Source of the DNA: Bacillota bacterium
GTDB taxonomy: Bacteria; Planctomycetota; UBA8108; UBA1146
Assembly: GCA_003973385.1 (NCBI GenBank)
Contig: QNYK01000079.1
Location: forward strand, 1 to 64,000
DNA: 64,000 nt
Direction: 5' to 3'
Under the pieces are notes generated by a model, which was not told the DNA's origin, did not search any database, and saw only the letters and a program-made list of their open reading frames with translations. Below are positions 1 through 8,769 of the stretch, one piece after another. How positions within the stretch are numbered: the first letter of the stretch is position 1; every line of letters begins with the position of its first letter. The translations under genes were made by a program, and so were the position numbers.

Positions 1-756
1 GGAGTACCGGAGAAATCAGCGATCGGTGCCAACTCTGCCACGGTGATGTAGCCGGGACGAGTCAGGATGTCACTGCCACCCGGTCCGGTGACGCTCAACG
101 AGACGTCGTAGTTTCCTGCGGTCGCGTAACTGTGGCTCGGGTTCTGTAGCGTCGAGGTGGTGCCATCGCCGAAGGTCCAGTTCCAGCTACTGACAGGGCC
201 ACCGCTGGAGGTGTCACTGAAGACCACCGTCATCCCGACGGTTCCACTGGTCGGAGTGCCGGAGAAATTCGACACGGGAGCCGGCTCTGCCACGGTGATG
301 TAACCGAGACGAGAGAAGCTGTCACTGCCGCCCGGTCCGGTGACGCTCAGCGAGACATCGTAGCTGCCGGCGGTCACGTAACTGTGACTCGGGTTCTGTA
401 GGGAGGAAGTACCTCCATCGCCGAAGGTCCAGTTCCAGCTACTGACAGGGCCACCGGATGAGGTGTCACTGAAGACCACCGTCATCCCGACGGTTCCACT
501 GGTCGGAGTGCCGGAGAAGTCGGCGATCGGTGCCGTCTCATCTACCGTGATCAGGATGCTCGCCGAGTCGGTTCCACCTGGACCGGTCAATTGCAGCACA
601 GCGGTGAAGGTTCCGGCGCTCTCGTACAGGTGAGTCGGACTCTGCAGCGTCGACGAGCCCCCATCTCCGAAGTCCCACGCCCAGCTGTCGATGGAACCTG
701 TACTCGAATCCGTAAATGCAACATTCAACGGCGCGATGCCCGAAGTCACCGAAGTG
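1..756. repeat. Tandem 252-bp repeats encoding PKD domains
   Basis: The phrase GGAGT.CCGGAGAA recurs at 1, 253 and 505, giving a 252-bp period (84 codons, in frame). Units 1-252 and 253-504 are nearly identical over long stretches. The unit from 505 to about 756 shares the frame and domain but has diverged strongly at DNA level. Each unit encodes one PKD domain of the subtilase. The array continues past the left window edge, so the copy number cannot be counted here. Confidence 0.9.
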
Positions 757-3700
757 GAGAACCCGGCAATCGGTGGTGGTGCGGGTGCCTCGACCGAGAC
801 TCCACAGCTGGCTGTCGGTCCAGAGACACCATCCACTGCGCCGCTCAACGTGTAGATGGGAATCCCTGCAGGTGCTGCGGCGTCCAGATAACTGGTCGTC
901 GCTGCATCCAGAGTATCGAGCAGCACACCATCCCTGAGGATGGTGATCGAGGTCGCTCCTGCGGGAGAAGTCCAATCGAGTTGTGCCGTCAGCGGCTGAT
1001 TGCTGACACAGGTCAATGCCGTGACGGAACCGGGCGGCAAGATCACCTGGCAGCTATTGACGGGCGAACTCAGGGCTCCACTGGTCGTCCGCAGTGAATA
1101 CATCCTGGTCCCCGGGGTCACACCCGACTCCTGGAAAAAACCGGTGAGCGGCGCAACGGTGGCCACCAGTACTCCATCTCTCTCGATCTCAACCCCATCG
1201 ATCCCGGCGCCTTCCGACCAGAAGATCGATACGATTCCTGAACTCTGGGAACAGTCGAGTGCCGTGACCGGCTCGGGGACACTGGTCGCATTGCAGGTTG
1301 TTTCTGAACTCGATACCCCACCGAGCGAACCGGAGATTCCGTAGAGGAATTGCCCCGATCCTGGGTTGTCGGTGAAACTGATTGTATTACCTGCGAGCAG
1401 CGCAACCTGAACGCCATCACGAGTCACGATGAGTTGATTGTAGGCATCGCCATTGGTCCACTGCAGTGTGGCCGTCCCCGATGCAGCATCACAACTGAAT
1501 GCTGACGGTGCAGTGGGAGGTACCGATGCGGAGCAGGCGACGTCGCCAGAATCCACCGACGAGATGGTTGCTCGCACCACATATGATTGGGTCCCGGCTC
1601 CGGGAACATCAGAGGTGGATGTCGCAGTTCCTGCTAGTGTCTGGATGAGCACGCCAGCCCGCAACAGGCTGATCGAGTCGTAGAGTTCCGAGTTGGTCCA
1701 GGCCAGATTGACATTATCACCGACTCGCGCACAACTGAGCGCAGTCACCGGCAAGGGGTCGATGATCACTCCACAACTCGCGGGTGAGCTGTTGAAGCCC
1801 CCTACAATTCCCTGAACGAAGTACTGGTGCACTCCTCCACCGGGAGCCGGATCGACGTGAGATGTCGTGGTTCCTGCAACAGTGGCGACCACCTGGCCAC
1901 CCCGGAGCACCTCGACGCTCTCGTAGGATTCGCCATTGGTCCATGAGAGGGCGACATCGAATCCCTGGCCCTGGCATGCCAGTCCGGTCGGAGCTGACGG
2001 GTCGACACCGAAGGTACACGCCACGGCGGGTGTACTGTCGGCACCTGCAACAGCCACCACCTCGACGGTATGGGATCCACTGGCGAGCCCTGGAATCGTG
2101 GTTCCTGTCGAGGAACCTGCCAGGACCTGGGGAGCGGCTCCATCGACGGAGAGTTCGACTGAATCCCAGCCGCCTGGATTGGTCCAGGAGATGGTGGCCG
2201 TATTCCCTGCAACGGAACAACTGAGATTGGTGGGCCCTGAAAGTACCTCACCCAGACAGGTGATGATGGCCTCGACAAGTTGCAGGTGGGTAGAGGTGGC
2301 TTCGCTCAGCCCACCGAGTTCAAACGAACTTCCAAAGGTGAAGAAACCACCCGCACTCTGGAACACGGAGACATCGTAGACAGGTGTCTGATTGGACTGA
2401 ACGACGAAAGCTCCCGCATTCGCTGAGAGTCGATCCACCCAGGAATTTTCTCCGATGTAAGCGAACGAGAGTCCCGAGAGATCGCAACCGTTCGCCGTGG
2501 CACCGATCACCTGACCCAGGTCGTCGATTGAAGCCCCATCAGAGAGACCGGTGATTCCGAAGCGACCATGTACAGTCGTCTGTGTGTCGAAAAACCAGGT
2601 GTCTCCACCTTCCATGAATAGCGCATTCCCGCCGACTCCATTGGTCAGAAATGCATCGAGGGCATTGGACTCTGCAGTTGTGAGTACATGGTTTTCGGGA
2701 AACATGCCGAGTAGTACCCAGATCCGGTCCAGTCGATCGAGATCGGGCAGAGCGAAGATGGACCCGGAGGTGACGACACTACGGCCGGAAGCGACCAACG
2801 CGTTGACCAGAGCGGTGCCCGAGTCGGTGGTTCCCGTTTCCGGTGCCCACACCAGATCCCTGATATCCCCGAGAAGGAACAAGCTACAGGAACCGGAGAG
2901 ACTGGGGGATCCGCCGGTGAGTCCCTGGACTTCCCAGATGCGCTGGCCGATGGGAACCGAGAGGTCGAGGTATCCGGTCGCTGAGCCTGCAAGCGTGGCC
3001 AGCAGTGTCCCGTCACGACTGACGCGAACCTGATCGTAGGCCTCACCGTTGGCCCAGGTGACTTGGACCCCGATGACTTCCTCGGTACATGTGACACCGG
3101 TGGGCGCTGTCGGACCTCCCATCAGAGCCATCATGTTGGCCAGATTGAGACGACCATGACCGAAATTATTATCGAAGCCGGGAGTGTCTTCGGCAGGGGG
3201 ACCTACCTGGTCGTCACTGCTGGTCTCGAGGATGGTGCGAACCTGCGCCGCCGTGAGAGTGCCATCCTGGGCCAGTACAATCGCCAGCGCACCTGCGGTG
3301 ACGGGAGTGGCAGAAGATGTGCCATTGAAATTGCCGATATAGTTGGGAGTTGCACCCGTGGTGACGTAGCCACCGGCTCCGGTGATATCGGTGGTGGCCA
3401 TCAGTACACCTGGAGCCACGATGGTCTGCTCGGCACCGAAGTTACTGCCCCACCAGGTTTCCCCGTCGCAGGAGGATGGACTCTTTCGTTCATCGCAAGG
3501 GCTACTGGCTCCCACTGCGATCGCCTGGCTGTACGCCGCGGGGAAAGAGACTCCTGCATTTTCGTTTCCGCTGGCAAATACCAGCACACAACCCAACCCG
3601 CCCCGACCCGTGTCGAGCGCGTACTGGAGTGTGTTCTCCTCGGTAGTGCTGGGTGCCCCCCCGCCCCAGGAGTTGGAGAGGACATCGCCGCCATTGTCAG

Positions 3701-4757
3701 ATGCCCAGGTGAGTGCATCGATGATCCAGGCGTTCTCGGTCCAGTGGTTACCAAAGCCGAGTCTCACGGGCTGAATCTCGGCACTCCATGCAACCCCGGA
3801 GATGCCGATGGAGTTGTTTCCGATACCTGCAGCAAGACCCGCACAGGCAGTTCCATGTCCATCCGTGGAGGCGCAGTTTCCCGCCACACCCGCAGGACTG
3901 AGCTGATTGGTGGAATCGTGGCCGGCGACGATATGCGCTGCCAGATCCTCGTGGAAGACATCCACACCTTCATCGATGATGGAAATCCTGACACCGAGTG
4001 AACCGGTCTGGATTCCCCAGGCCGATGCAGCATCGATATCGACACCTACATTGCCGGCCTGCCCAGTATTTTCCAGATGCCACTGAGCTCCAAAAAAGGG
4101 ATCGTTGGGAACCGCCATCGGCGCCAGATGCATGATGAAATTCGGACTCGCTGCCACCACGCCATCGAGCTGGAGCAAGCGTCTGATCCTGGCCTCGACC
4201 AGTCTCGGTGGACCATCGAAGGCGAGATGTAACAGCGGACTCACCGATGGGAACTCTCGGATCAGCTCCAGATCGGTCTGTGCCAGCACGCGTGTGTAGG
4301 AAGCGAGATCTTCCGCATCGAGGGTGACCAGGATCTCGGCGCGAGGAATGTGAAGCCGTCCCCTGAAATCGAGGCAAGGTGCGGCCCAGCCCGTGGCCAG
4401 ATGATCGAGAATGAGCAGCGTCTCGGCTGCTTTCTCAGGAGCAGTCTCGAGCAGGTACAACCCCGGATAGGGAGTCTGTTCGATCGCTTCCTGTGTCGTA
4501 TTCAGCCCCAGTTCGGCCAGTTGTTGCTGCAGAGACTCGATGCTGCGAGTGGCATCGGGTTGATAGATGGCAATCCGGCTCGATTCGACCTCGAGTTTGA
4601 CCCTGGTTTCCCCCCACAGATAGGAGTAGGTGGTCGGATCCAGATCTGAGCCTCGCTCGTCGCAGAACCCGATCGAACCGAACCCCAGGATGCAGATGCA
4701 GAGCAGCCATGAGAAGCATCGGATCGATGAATGGGCAGGCCGACTGTGAATCTGCAT
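1..4757 (-). CDS. Giant secreted subtilisin-like (S8) protease with Ig/FN3-like and PKD repeats, C-terminus missing
   Basis: An open frame of about 1585 codons runs from an ATG at 4757 to the left window edge without a stop, so the C-terminus lies outside. An N-terminal hydrophobic stretch (about residues 13-32) suggests export. The S8 catalytic triad is readable: Asp262 in SIIDEGVD, His301 in DGHGTACAG and Ser481 in NGTSSATPVTAG, with the SNSWGG segment between His and Ser. After the protease come one Ig/FN3-like unit (about 549-620), a segment resembling a class I glutamine-amidotransferase/DJ-1 fold (about 630-810), six more Ig/FN3-like units (about 840-1326; consensus around WTNG..YD.V.V.R.G), and then PKD domains with the W.FGDG signature. 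It is transcribed divergently from the lipoprotein gene at 5067. It is probably a cell-surface or secreted protease; the substrate is unknown. The upstream ribosome site is weak, so the start is less certain than the protein identity. Confidence 0.9.
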   Translation of the reverse strand, partial: MQIHSRPAHSSIRCFSWLLCICILGFGSIGFCDERGSDLDPTTYSYLWGETRVKLEVESSRIAIYQPDATRSIESLQQQLAELGLNTTQEAIEQTPYPGLYLLETAPEKAAETLLILDHLATGWAAPCLDFRGRLHIPRAEILVTLDAEDLASYTRVLAQTDLELIREFPSVSPLLHLAFDGPPRLVEARIRRLLQLDGVVAASPNFIMHLAPMAVPNDPFFGAQWHLENTGQAGNVGVDIDAASAWGIQTGSLGVRISIIDEGVDVFHEDLAAHIVAGHDSTNQLSPAGVAGNCASTDGHGTACAGLAAGIGNNSIGISGVAWSAEIQPVRLGFGNHWTENAWIIDALTWASDNGGDVLSNSWGGGAPSTTEENTLQYALDTGRGGLGCVLVFASGNENAGVSFPAAYSQAIAVGASSPCDERKSPSSCDGETWWGSNFGAEQTIVAPGVLMATTDITGAGGYVTTGATPNYIGNFNGTSSATPVTAGALAIVLAQDGTLTAAQVRTILETSSDDQVGPPAEDTPGFDNNFGHGRLNLANMMALMGGPTAPTGVTCTEEVIGVQVTWANGEAYDQVRVSRDGTLLATLAGSATGYLDLSVPIGQRIWEVQGLTGGSPSLSGSCSLFLLGDIRDLVWAPETGTTDSGTALVNALVASGRSVVTSGSIFALPDLDRLDRIWVLLGMFPENHVLTTAESNALDAFLTNGVGGNALFMEGGDTWFFDTQTTVHGRFGITGLSDGASIDDLGQVIGATANGCDLSGLSFAYIGENSWVDRLSANAGAFVVQSNQTPVYDVSVFQSAGGFFTFGSSFELGGLSEATSTHLQLVEAIITCLGEVLSGPTNLSCSVAGNTATISWTNPGGWDSVELSVDGAAPQVLAGSSTGTTIPGLASGSHTVEVVAVAGADSTPAVACTFGVDPSAPTGLACQGQGFDVALSWTNGESYESVEVLRGGQVVATVAGTTTSHVDPAPGGGVHQYFVQGIVGGFNSSPASCGVIIDPLPVTALSCARVGDNVNLAWTNSELYDSISLLRAGVLIQTLAGTATSTSDVPGAGTQSYVVRATISSVDSGDVACSASVPPTAPSAFSCDAASGTATLQWTNGDAYNQLIVTRDGVQVALLAGNTISFTDNPGSGQFLYGISGSLGGVSSSETTCNATSVPEPVTALDCSQSSGIVSIFWSEGAGIDGVEIERDGVLVATVAPLTGFFQESGVTPGTRMYSLRTTSGALSSPVNSCQVILPPGSVTALTCVSNQPLTAQLDWTSPAGATSITILRDGVLLDTLDAATTSYLDAAAPAGIPIYTLSGAVDGVSGPTASCGVSVEAPAPPPIAGFSTSVTSGIAPLNVAFTDSSTGSIDSWAWDFGDGGSSTLQSPTHLYESAGTFTAVLQLTGPGGTDSASILITVDETAPIADFSGTPTSGTVGMTVVFSDTSSGGPVSSWNWTFGDGGTSSLQNPSHSYVTAGSYDVSLSVTGPGGSDSFSRLGYITVAEPAPVSNFSGTPTSGTVGMTVVFSDTSSGGPVSSWNWTFGDGTTSTLQNPSHSYATAGNYDVSLSVTGPGGSDILTRPGYITVAELAPIADFSGT

Positions 4758-5066
4758 CGGGTCTCATTTCAACTGAACTGGACCGACTGGAGTTCCATTG
4801 CCCGATAGCACCACGAAGATGCCCTTCGATGTTGCATTCCAATGCATACGATTTCGGATCAGAGCGCCAGTCAGTGAACCCATAAAGGGGCGGGAACTAC
4901 GGTATAACACGCGATATCTCCATGTTATGGCCGAATCGTGCCGATGGATACATCTCATACCTGTCATTACGTCGTTTGGGCACCATCCTTTTCTGTCTAT
5001 TGGATTCTCGGCAATTTTTTCCCGACGCAGTCGGTAGTTTCCAGCCTCTCGATGACAGAATCAGGT
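4758..5066. other. Divergent intergenic region between protease and lipoprotein genes
   Basis: About 310 bp separates the divergent starts at 4757 (minus) and 5067 (plus), so promoters for both are expected here. A TATAAC hexamer at 4903-4908 reads towards the lipoprotein gene but has no convincing -35 box at the proper spacing. The reading frame of the lipoprotein stays open upstream to a GTG at 4938, so part of this region could be coding if an earlier start is used. No terminator, RNA gene or repeat was recognised. Confidence 0.4.
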
Positions 5067-6344
5067 ATGTTGATCGGTGAAATTGATCACCCATCCAGCA
5101 GGCAGGAGCCCAGTTTGCAGAGAGTCCGTATCTGCAGCATCTCTCTCATGTTGGCCGCAACCGCGTTCTTCCTGGTCATCTCTGGTTGTGGTGGAGCGGG
5201 TACACCACCGACCCCGCAACCCGTTCTTGACCTGTCGAAACATCGCGACCCATTGACCAATCGGGTCGAGCCGGTGCTCTCCGATCGCGCCACTGCAGAT
5301 CCTGTCGGCAGCGTCCCCACTGATTTTGATTACTACGAGGTTGATAGTCCCAGTGTCATCGAGGATCCGAGCCGCTTCCCGATCTTTGGCGACCGATTCC
5401 TGCTCTTCTACGAGGGCACCGATGCACTGCTCAACTATGTCATAGCACTGGTCTCTTCCACCGAGGAAGACCTCGATCCACTCGTCATCGGCAGGACCGT
5501 GGTGATGAGCCCAGCCAGCATGCCGGATCTGATCGATAACGGCACCCCGATTGCACCGTTCGGCGCCGCCGATCCAACCGTCATCGTCAACCACTCCGTG
5601 CTGGTGAACAACCCCGGAAGATATCAGATGTGGTTCGAGGGTACCTTTGGAGTCAACGCATTCAGCCTCCAGAGTGCGATTCTCACCTGCTCGTCGCAGG
5701 ACGGTATCACCTGGACGGCACCGATCTTCTGCACCGGCCTGGAACCGGGCGCTTTGTTCGGAACGGTGGTCCGTGTCGCCGATCCCAGTGTGCTGAAGAC
5801 TAACGAGCCCTCCGACGCTTTCCGGATGGCGTTCGAGGTCGAACGCACCGATGGCAGTTCGGTGATCGGCATGGCGTTCTCCGATGATGGAATCGCCTGG
5901 ACCATCCGCGATGGGGTCTTCAATGGGCCCCCTGCTGCGCCCAGTTTCAGCGGCGGTCCCGGTACTTTTGATGACTTTGCGGTCCACGCCCCGACCATCG
6001 CCATCGAGCAGGATTCGCTCGGCAACCTGATCGAGTGGATGCTCTTCTACGAGGGTGCTCGCAGCGGAACCGATAATGACACCGTCATCGGCTATGCCAC
6101 CAGTCTCGACGGCTACAGCTGGAGCGGTTTCCAGATTCCGGTTCTCGATCCATCTTCTGACCTGGTGTCCCCACCCCTCTTCGATTCTGACGACCTGAAG
6201 CAGCCCGCCGTGATCCAGCCCAACAATTACCCTGGAACTGACATCAACGGCATCCCGTACCCGAGATTCCTGCTCTATTACGTCGGGGACCCGGATATTC
6301 CAGGAGATCGGATCAATCGCATCGGTCTCGCCTCGGGTTCCTGA
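5067..6344 (+). CDS. Predicted surface lipoprotein with GH43/GH32-like beta-propeller repeats
   Basis: From the ATG at 5067 the protein is 425 residues. A signal peptide ends in the lipobox LVISGC, with lipidated Cys41. The mature part contains repeated blades ending in S.DG..W (CSSQDGITWT, FSDDGIAWT, TSLDGYSW), each preceded by a YEG or FEG strand. This pattern is seen in five-bladed propeller proteins related to glycoside hydrolase families 43, 32 and 130. I cannot place the catalytic acids, so enzymatic activity is not claimed; a glycan-binding role is equally possible. Alternative in-frame starts are GTG 4938 and ATG 5052; 5067 was chosen because it gives a normal-length signal peptide. 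Only 25 bp separate it from the next gene, so the two are probably co-transcribed. Confidence 0.7.
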   Translation: MLIGEIDHPSSRQEPSLQRVRICSISLMLAATAFFLVISGCGGAGTPPTPQPVLDLSKHRDPLTNRVEPVLSDRATADPVGSVPTDFDYYEVDSPSVIEDPSRFPIFGDRFLLFYEGTDALLNYVIALVSSTEEDLDPLVIGRTVVMSPASMPDLIDNGTPIAPFGAADPTVIVNHSVLVNNPGRYQMWFEGTFGVNAFSLQSAILTCSSQDGITWTAPIFCTGLEPGALFGTVVRVADPSVLKTNEPSDAFRMAFEVERTDGSSVIGMAFSDDGIAWTIRDGVFNGPPAAPSFSGGPGTFDDFAVHAPTIAIEQDSLGNLIEWMLFYEGARSGTDNDTVIGYATSLDGYSWSGFQIPVLDPSSDLVSPPLFDSDDLKQPAVIQPNNYPGTDINGIPYPRFLLYYVGDPDIPGDRINRIGLASGS

Positions 6345-6369
6345 TGCGGTCCTCTGTTGATGCGGTAAG

Positions 6370-8769
6370 ATGAGTGCAGTGCTGGACTTCAGCCCTGCGC
6401 TCAACCCTGCGGAGGTAGTGTTGGCGACCAAGCCTCTGAACCATCCCACCCGATCCGATCCGGATCGCCGATTCCTGCTCCGGTGCAGTCTCTCGCTGAT
6501 GCTGTGGCTATCTGTCACTGGCTGCGTCGGGGATCGAACCGAGGTTCCTTCTGATACTGCTACCATTCCCCCTGAAAAGGTCGCCATCGATCCGATCCAG
6601 ATCACCGATCGATCTCCTGCACGGAGGGATGGTCTCGACCGGCCGCCGCTGTTCTGGGGTGCGCGCTCGGCGATCGCTGGCGATGGGCAGGTCTTGATCG
6701 CCTGGGACCCCGCTCGAGACGACCACACCTCTGCAGCAAAGATGCGATACCACATCTATCTATCCGGCCGCTCGGGAAAGCAAGACTTCTCGAAGCCCAT
6801 CGTCACGACCGCTGCCGGTGCCGACTCTCACTTGCTCCAGGGATTGACCAACGGGGAACCGGTATTCCTGGTGGTTCGGGCCATCGATGAGAATCACCAG
6901 GGCGACACGAACGAGACCGAGTGGTCAGCCCTGCCCAACCCGGTGCTCTATGTCGATGCCAACTCTCCTGCAGGTGGCGATGGATCGTCTCCGACCAGGG
7001 CATTCCAGCAAATTGATGACGCCATCGGAGAAGCGATCGGCCTCCTGGGTATCAACATCCTTGTTGCCGAAGGAGATTACTCCGAACAGTTACTGCTGTT
7101 CGAAGGGATGGCCATCTACGGTGGCTTCCCGTCAGGTTTTTCCGGTGACTCCAGCCCCGATCTACATCGCTCGCAGCTGATCGGTTCACCCGGTCAGGAT
7201 TCGGTCATCTTGCCACCGGGCGATCAACTGGTGGTCATCGACGGATTTCATTTTGAAGGGGGAAGCGAGGCCCGCCGGGCCATCGTCGCCGACGATTGCC
7301 ACCTGCGTCTCTCTCGATGTGAGGTTCTCCACTACAAGGACAAGGGCATCCAGATCGAGACCGACCTAGATGAGGACGGTCTCGCGACTGGAACGATTCA
7401 ATCCTGCATCGTGAGTGGAAACGGTGGCGATGGAATCCGGATCGAAGGCCATGTGGATCTTGCCATCCGCGACTGTCGTCTTGTAGACAACCAGCAGAGT
7501 GGACTGTCGGTCTTGCCGCTATTGCCCAGATCTGGGGCGAAGGCGAGGATCGACATGGAACGCTGCGAGGTCGCCCGCAACAAGGACATCGGAATCAACA
7601 TCAAGATTGATTCTCCTCTCGGCGACGAAGTTGACCCGGCGCGGATCCGTATAGGATTGCGCGGAGTGCTGGTCGAGCAAAACCATGATCACGGAGCCAG
7701 TATCGATATCCGCTATCCCGAAGGTACCCATGCGGACCTGAGAATCCGTGTGGAGCAGTGCTCCTTCATCAGCAATCACAAAGCTGGACTCCACATCGAC
7801 GCCGATGCCCCCGGAGACTTCAGTGTCCTGGAGTCGGAGTTGCTGGGAAACCTGGGAAGCGCAGGTGTTCTCGTCAGCGGCGATTCCACCGAAGCAGTGA
7901 CCCGGATCCATTCCTGCTTCCTCGCAGCTCAGGCCGGCTGCGGAGTGCTGCTTTCTGGAGAGGGGCTGCTCGATGTCACTCGCAGTCTGTTCGTCGACAA
8001 TTCCGGCGCTGCAGTGAGGAGTTCCGATCCACTGCAACTGAAGGCCCGGATGTGGGCATGCAGTGGCATCGGTCCCGCTCCGGTCGGAGTTCGCAGTGAG
8101 GGCAGTGACCTCGCGGAGCCGAACTCTGCCCGCTCCAAGATGCTCCGCATCGATCAGGTACAGGGTCAGCTCGTGTCCGTCTCTTCGCCCGATGCATCTC
8201 CTCTCGGGGGCGGCTTCCTCCATGACCACCGTGGCGGTCGCCCGATCGCCATCGAAGGACAGGAGCCTGCGGGGCAGTTGAAGGTCAGTGCAGAGAACTC
8301 CAGCAGCATCCATGCAGGGTCCTGCTGGCTGTGGAGCCTCTCGCCTCGGATCCCGACGTGGCCACAGGTCCTGGGTTGGTTCGCTGCAAGATGGAACTCC
8401 ACCCTCTGCGCCCCGATCGGCGATCTGCGACCGGGAGTGGATCGCAGCGTCGAAAAATCGAAGCGATCGGTTTCCTTCACATCCATCGAACCGATTCCCG
8501 GAACCCTTTCGGCAGGACCCGTCCCCCGCTGGCTCCTCCACCTGTCCGAGGAACTGCCCTCAACACCACAGGTGAAACTGACCATCGATGGAAAGACGAC
8601 CGCCGTGCTGGTCGAGCTGGCTGGAAAGCAGATGGAGCTCTCATCACCGGCGATGCTGACCCCAGGCCAGAGAGTCCGTATCGAATGGACCCCCGAAGGA
8701 ACTTCCGCCTCCAGCGATCCGGATCTCTTCTCGCTGGAGTGGCTCGTCGCAGCCGAGGGAGATCGATGA
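6370..8769 (+). CDS. Lipoprotein with FN3-like domain and right-handed parallel beta-helix
   Basis: A 799-residue protein. The N-terminal signal ends in SVTGC, giving lipidated Cys52. Residues about 90-195 resemble an FN3 domain (GQVLIAWDPARDD). A 'YVDANSPAGGDGSSPTRAFQ' segment, typical of the entry to pectate-lyase-like beta-helices, leads into many short turns of the type CIVSGNGGDGIRIEG (about 200-560). Such folds occur in polysaccharide lyases, epimerases and glycan-binding proteins; no catalytic residues can be assigned. It has the same layout as the 925-residue protein at 21584. Its stop overlaps the histidine kinase start by 4 nt (ATGA), so it belongs to the kinase operon and may be an accessory sensor or a target of the system. 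Confidence 0.75.
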   Translation: MSAVLDFSPALNPAEVVLATKPLNHPTRSDPDRRFLLRCSLSLMLWLSVTGCVGDRTEVPSDTATIPPEKVAIDPIQITDRSPARRDGLDRPPLFWGARSAIAGDGQVLIAWDPARDDHTSAAKMRYHIYLSGRSGKQDFSKPIVTTAAGADSHLLQGLTNGEPVFLVVRAIDENHQGDTNETEWSALPNPVLYVDANSPAGGDGSSPTRAFQQIDDAIGEAIGLLGINILVAEGDYSEQLLLFEGMAIYGGFPSGFSGDSSPDLHRSQLIGSPGQDSVILPPGDQLVVIDGFHFEGGSEARRAIVADDCHLRLSRCEVLHYKDKGIQIETDLDEDGLATGTIQSCIVSGNGGDGIRIEGHVDLAIRDCRLVDNQQSGLSVLPLLPRSGAKARIDMERCEVARNKDIGINIKIDSPLGDEVDPARIRIGLRGVLVEQNHDHGASIDIRYPEGTHADLRIRVEQCSFISNHKAGLHIDADAPGDFSVLESELLGNLGSAGVLVSGDSTEAVTRIHSCFLAAQAGCGVLLSGEGLLDVTRSLFVDNSGAAVRSSDPLQLKARMWACSGIGPAPVGVRSEGSDLAEPNSARSKMLRIDQVQGQLVSVSSPDASPLGGGFLHDHRGGRPIAIEGQEPAGQLKVSAENSSSIHAGSCWLWSLSPRIPTWPQVLGWFAARWNSTLCAPIGDLRPGVDRSVEKSKRSVSFTSIEPIPGTLSAGPVPRWLLHLSEELPSTPQVKLTIDGKTTAVLVELAGKQMELSSPAMLTPGQRVRIEWTPEGTSASSDPDLFSLEWLVAAEGDR

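Noticed and set aside
3063-4001. Plus-strand open frame of 312 codons
   Set aside because: It is antisense to the subtilase catalytic domain, whose Asp, His and Ser motifs are all readable.
5061-6755. Long minus-strand open frame of 564 codons
   Set aside because: It lies antisense to the two lipoprotein genes, whose signal peptides, lipoboxes and repeats are clear. The antisense product is rich in charged residues without domain features, as expected of a GC-rich shadow frame.
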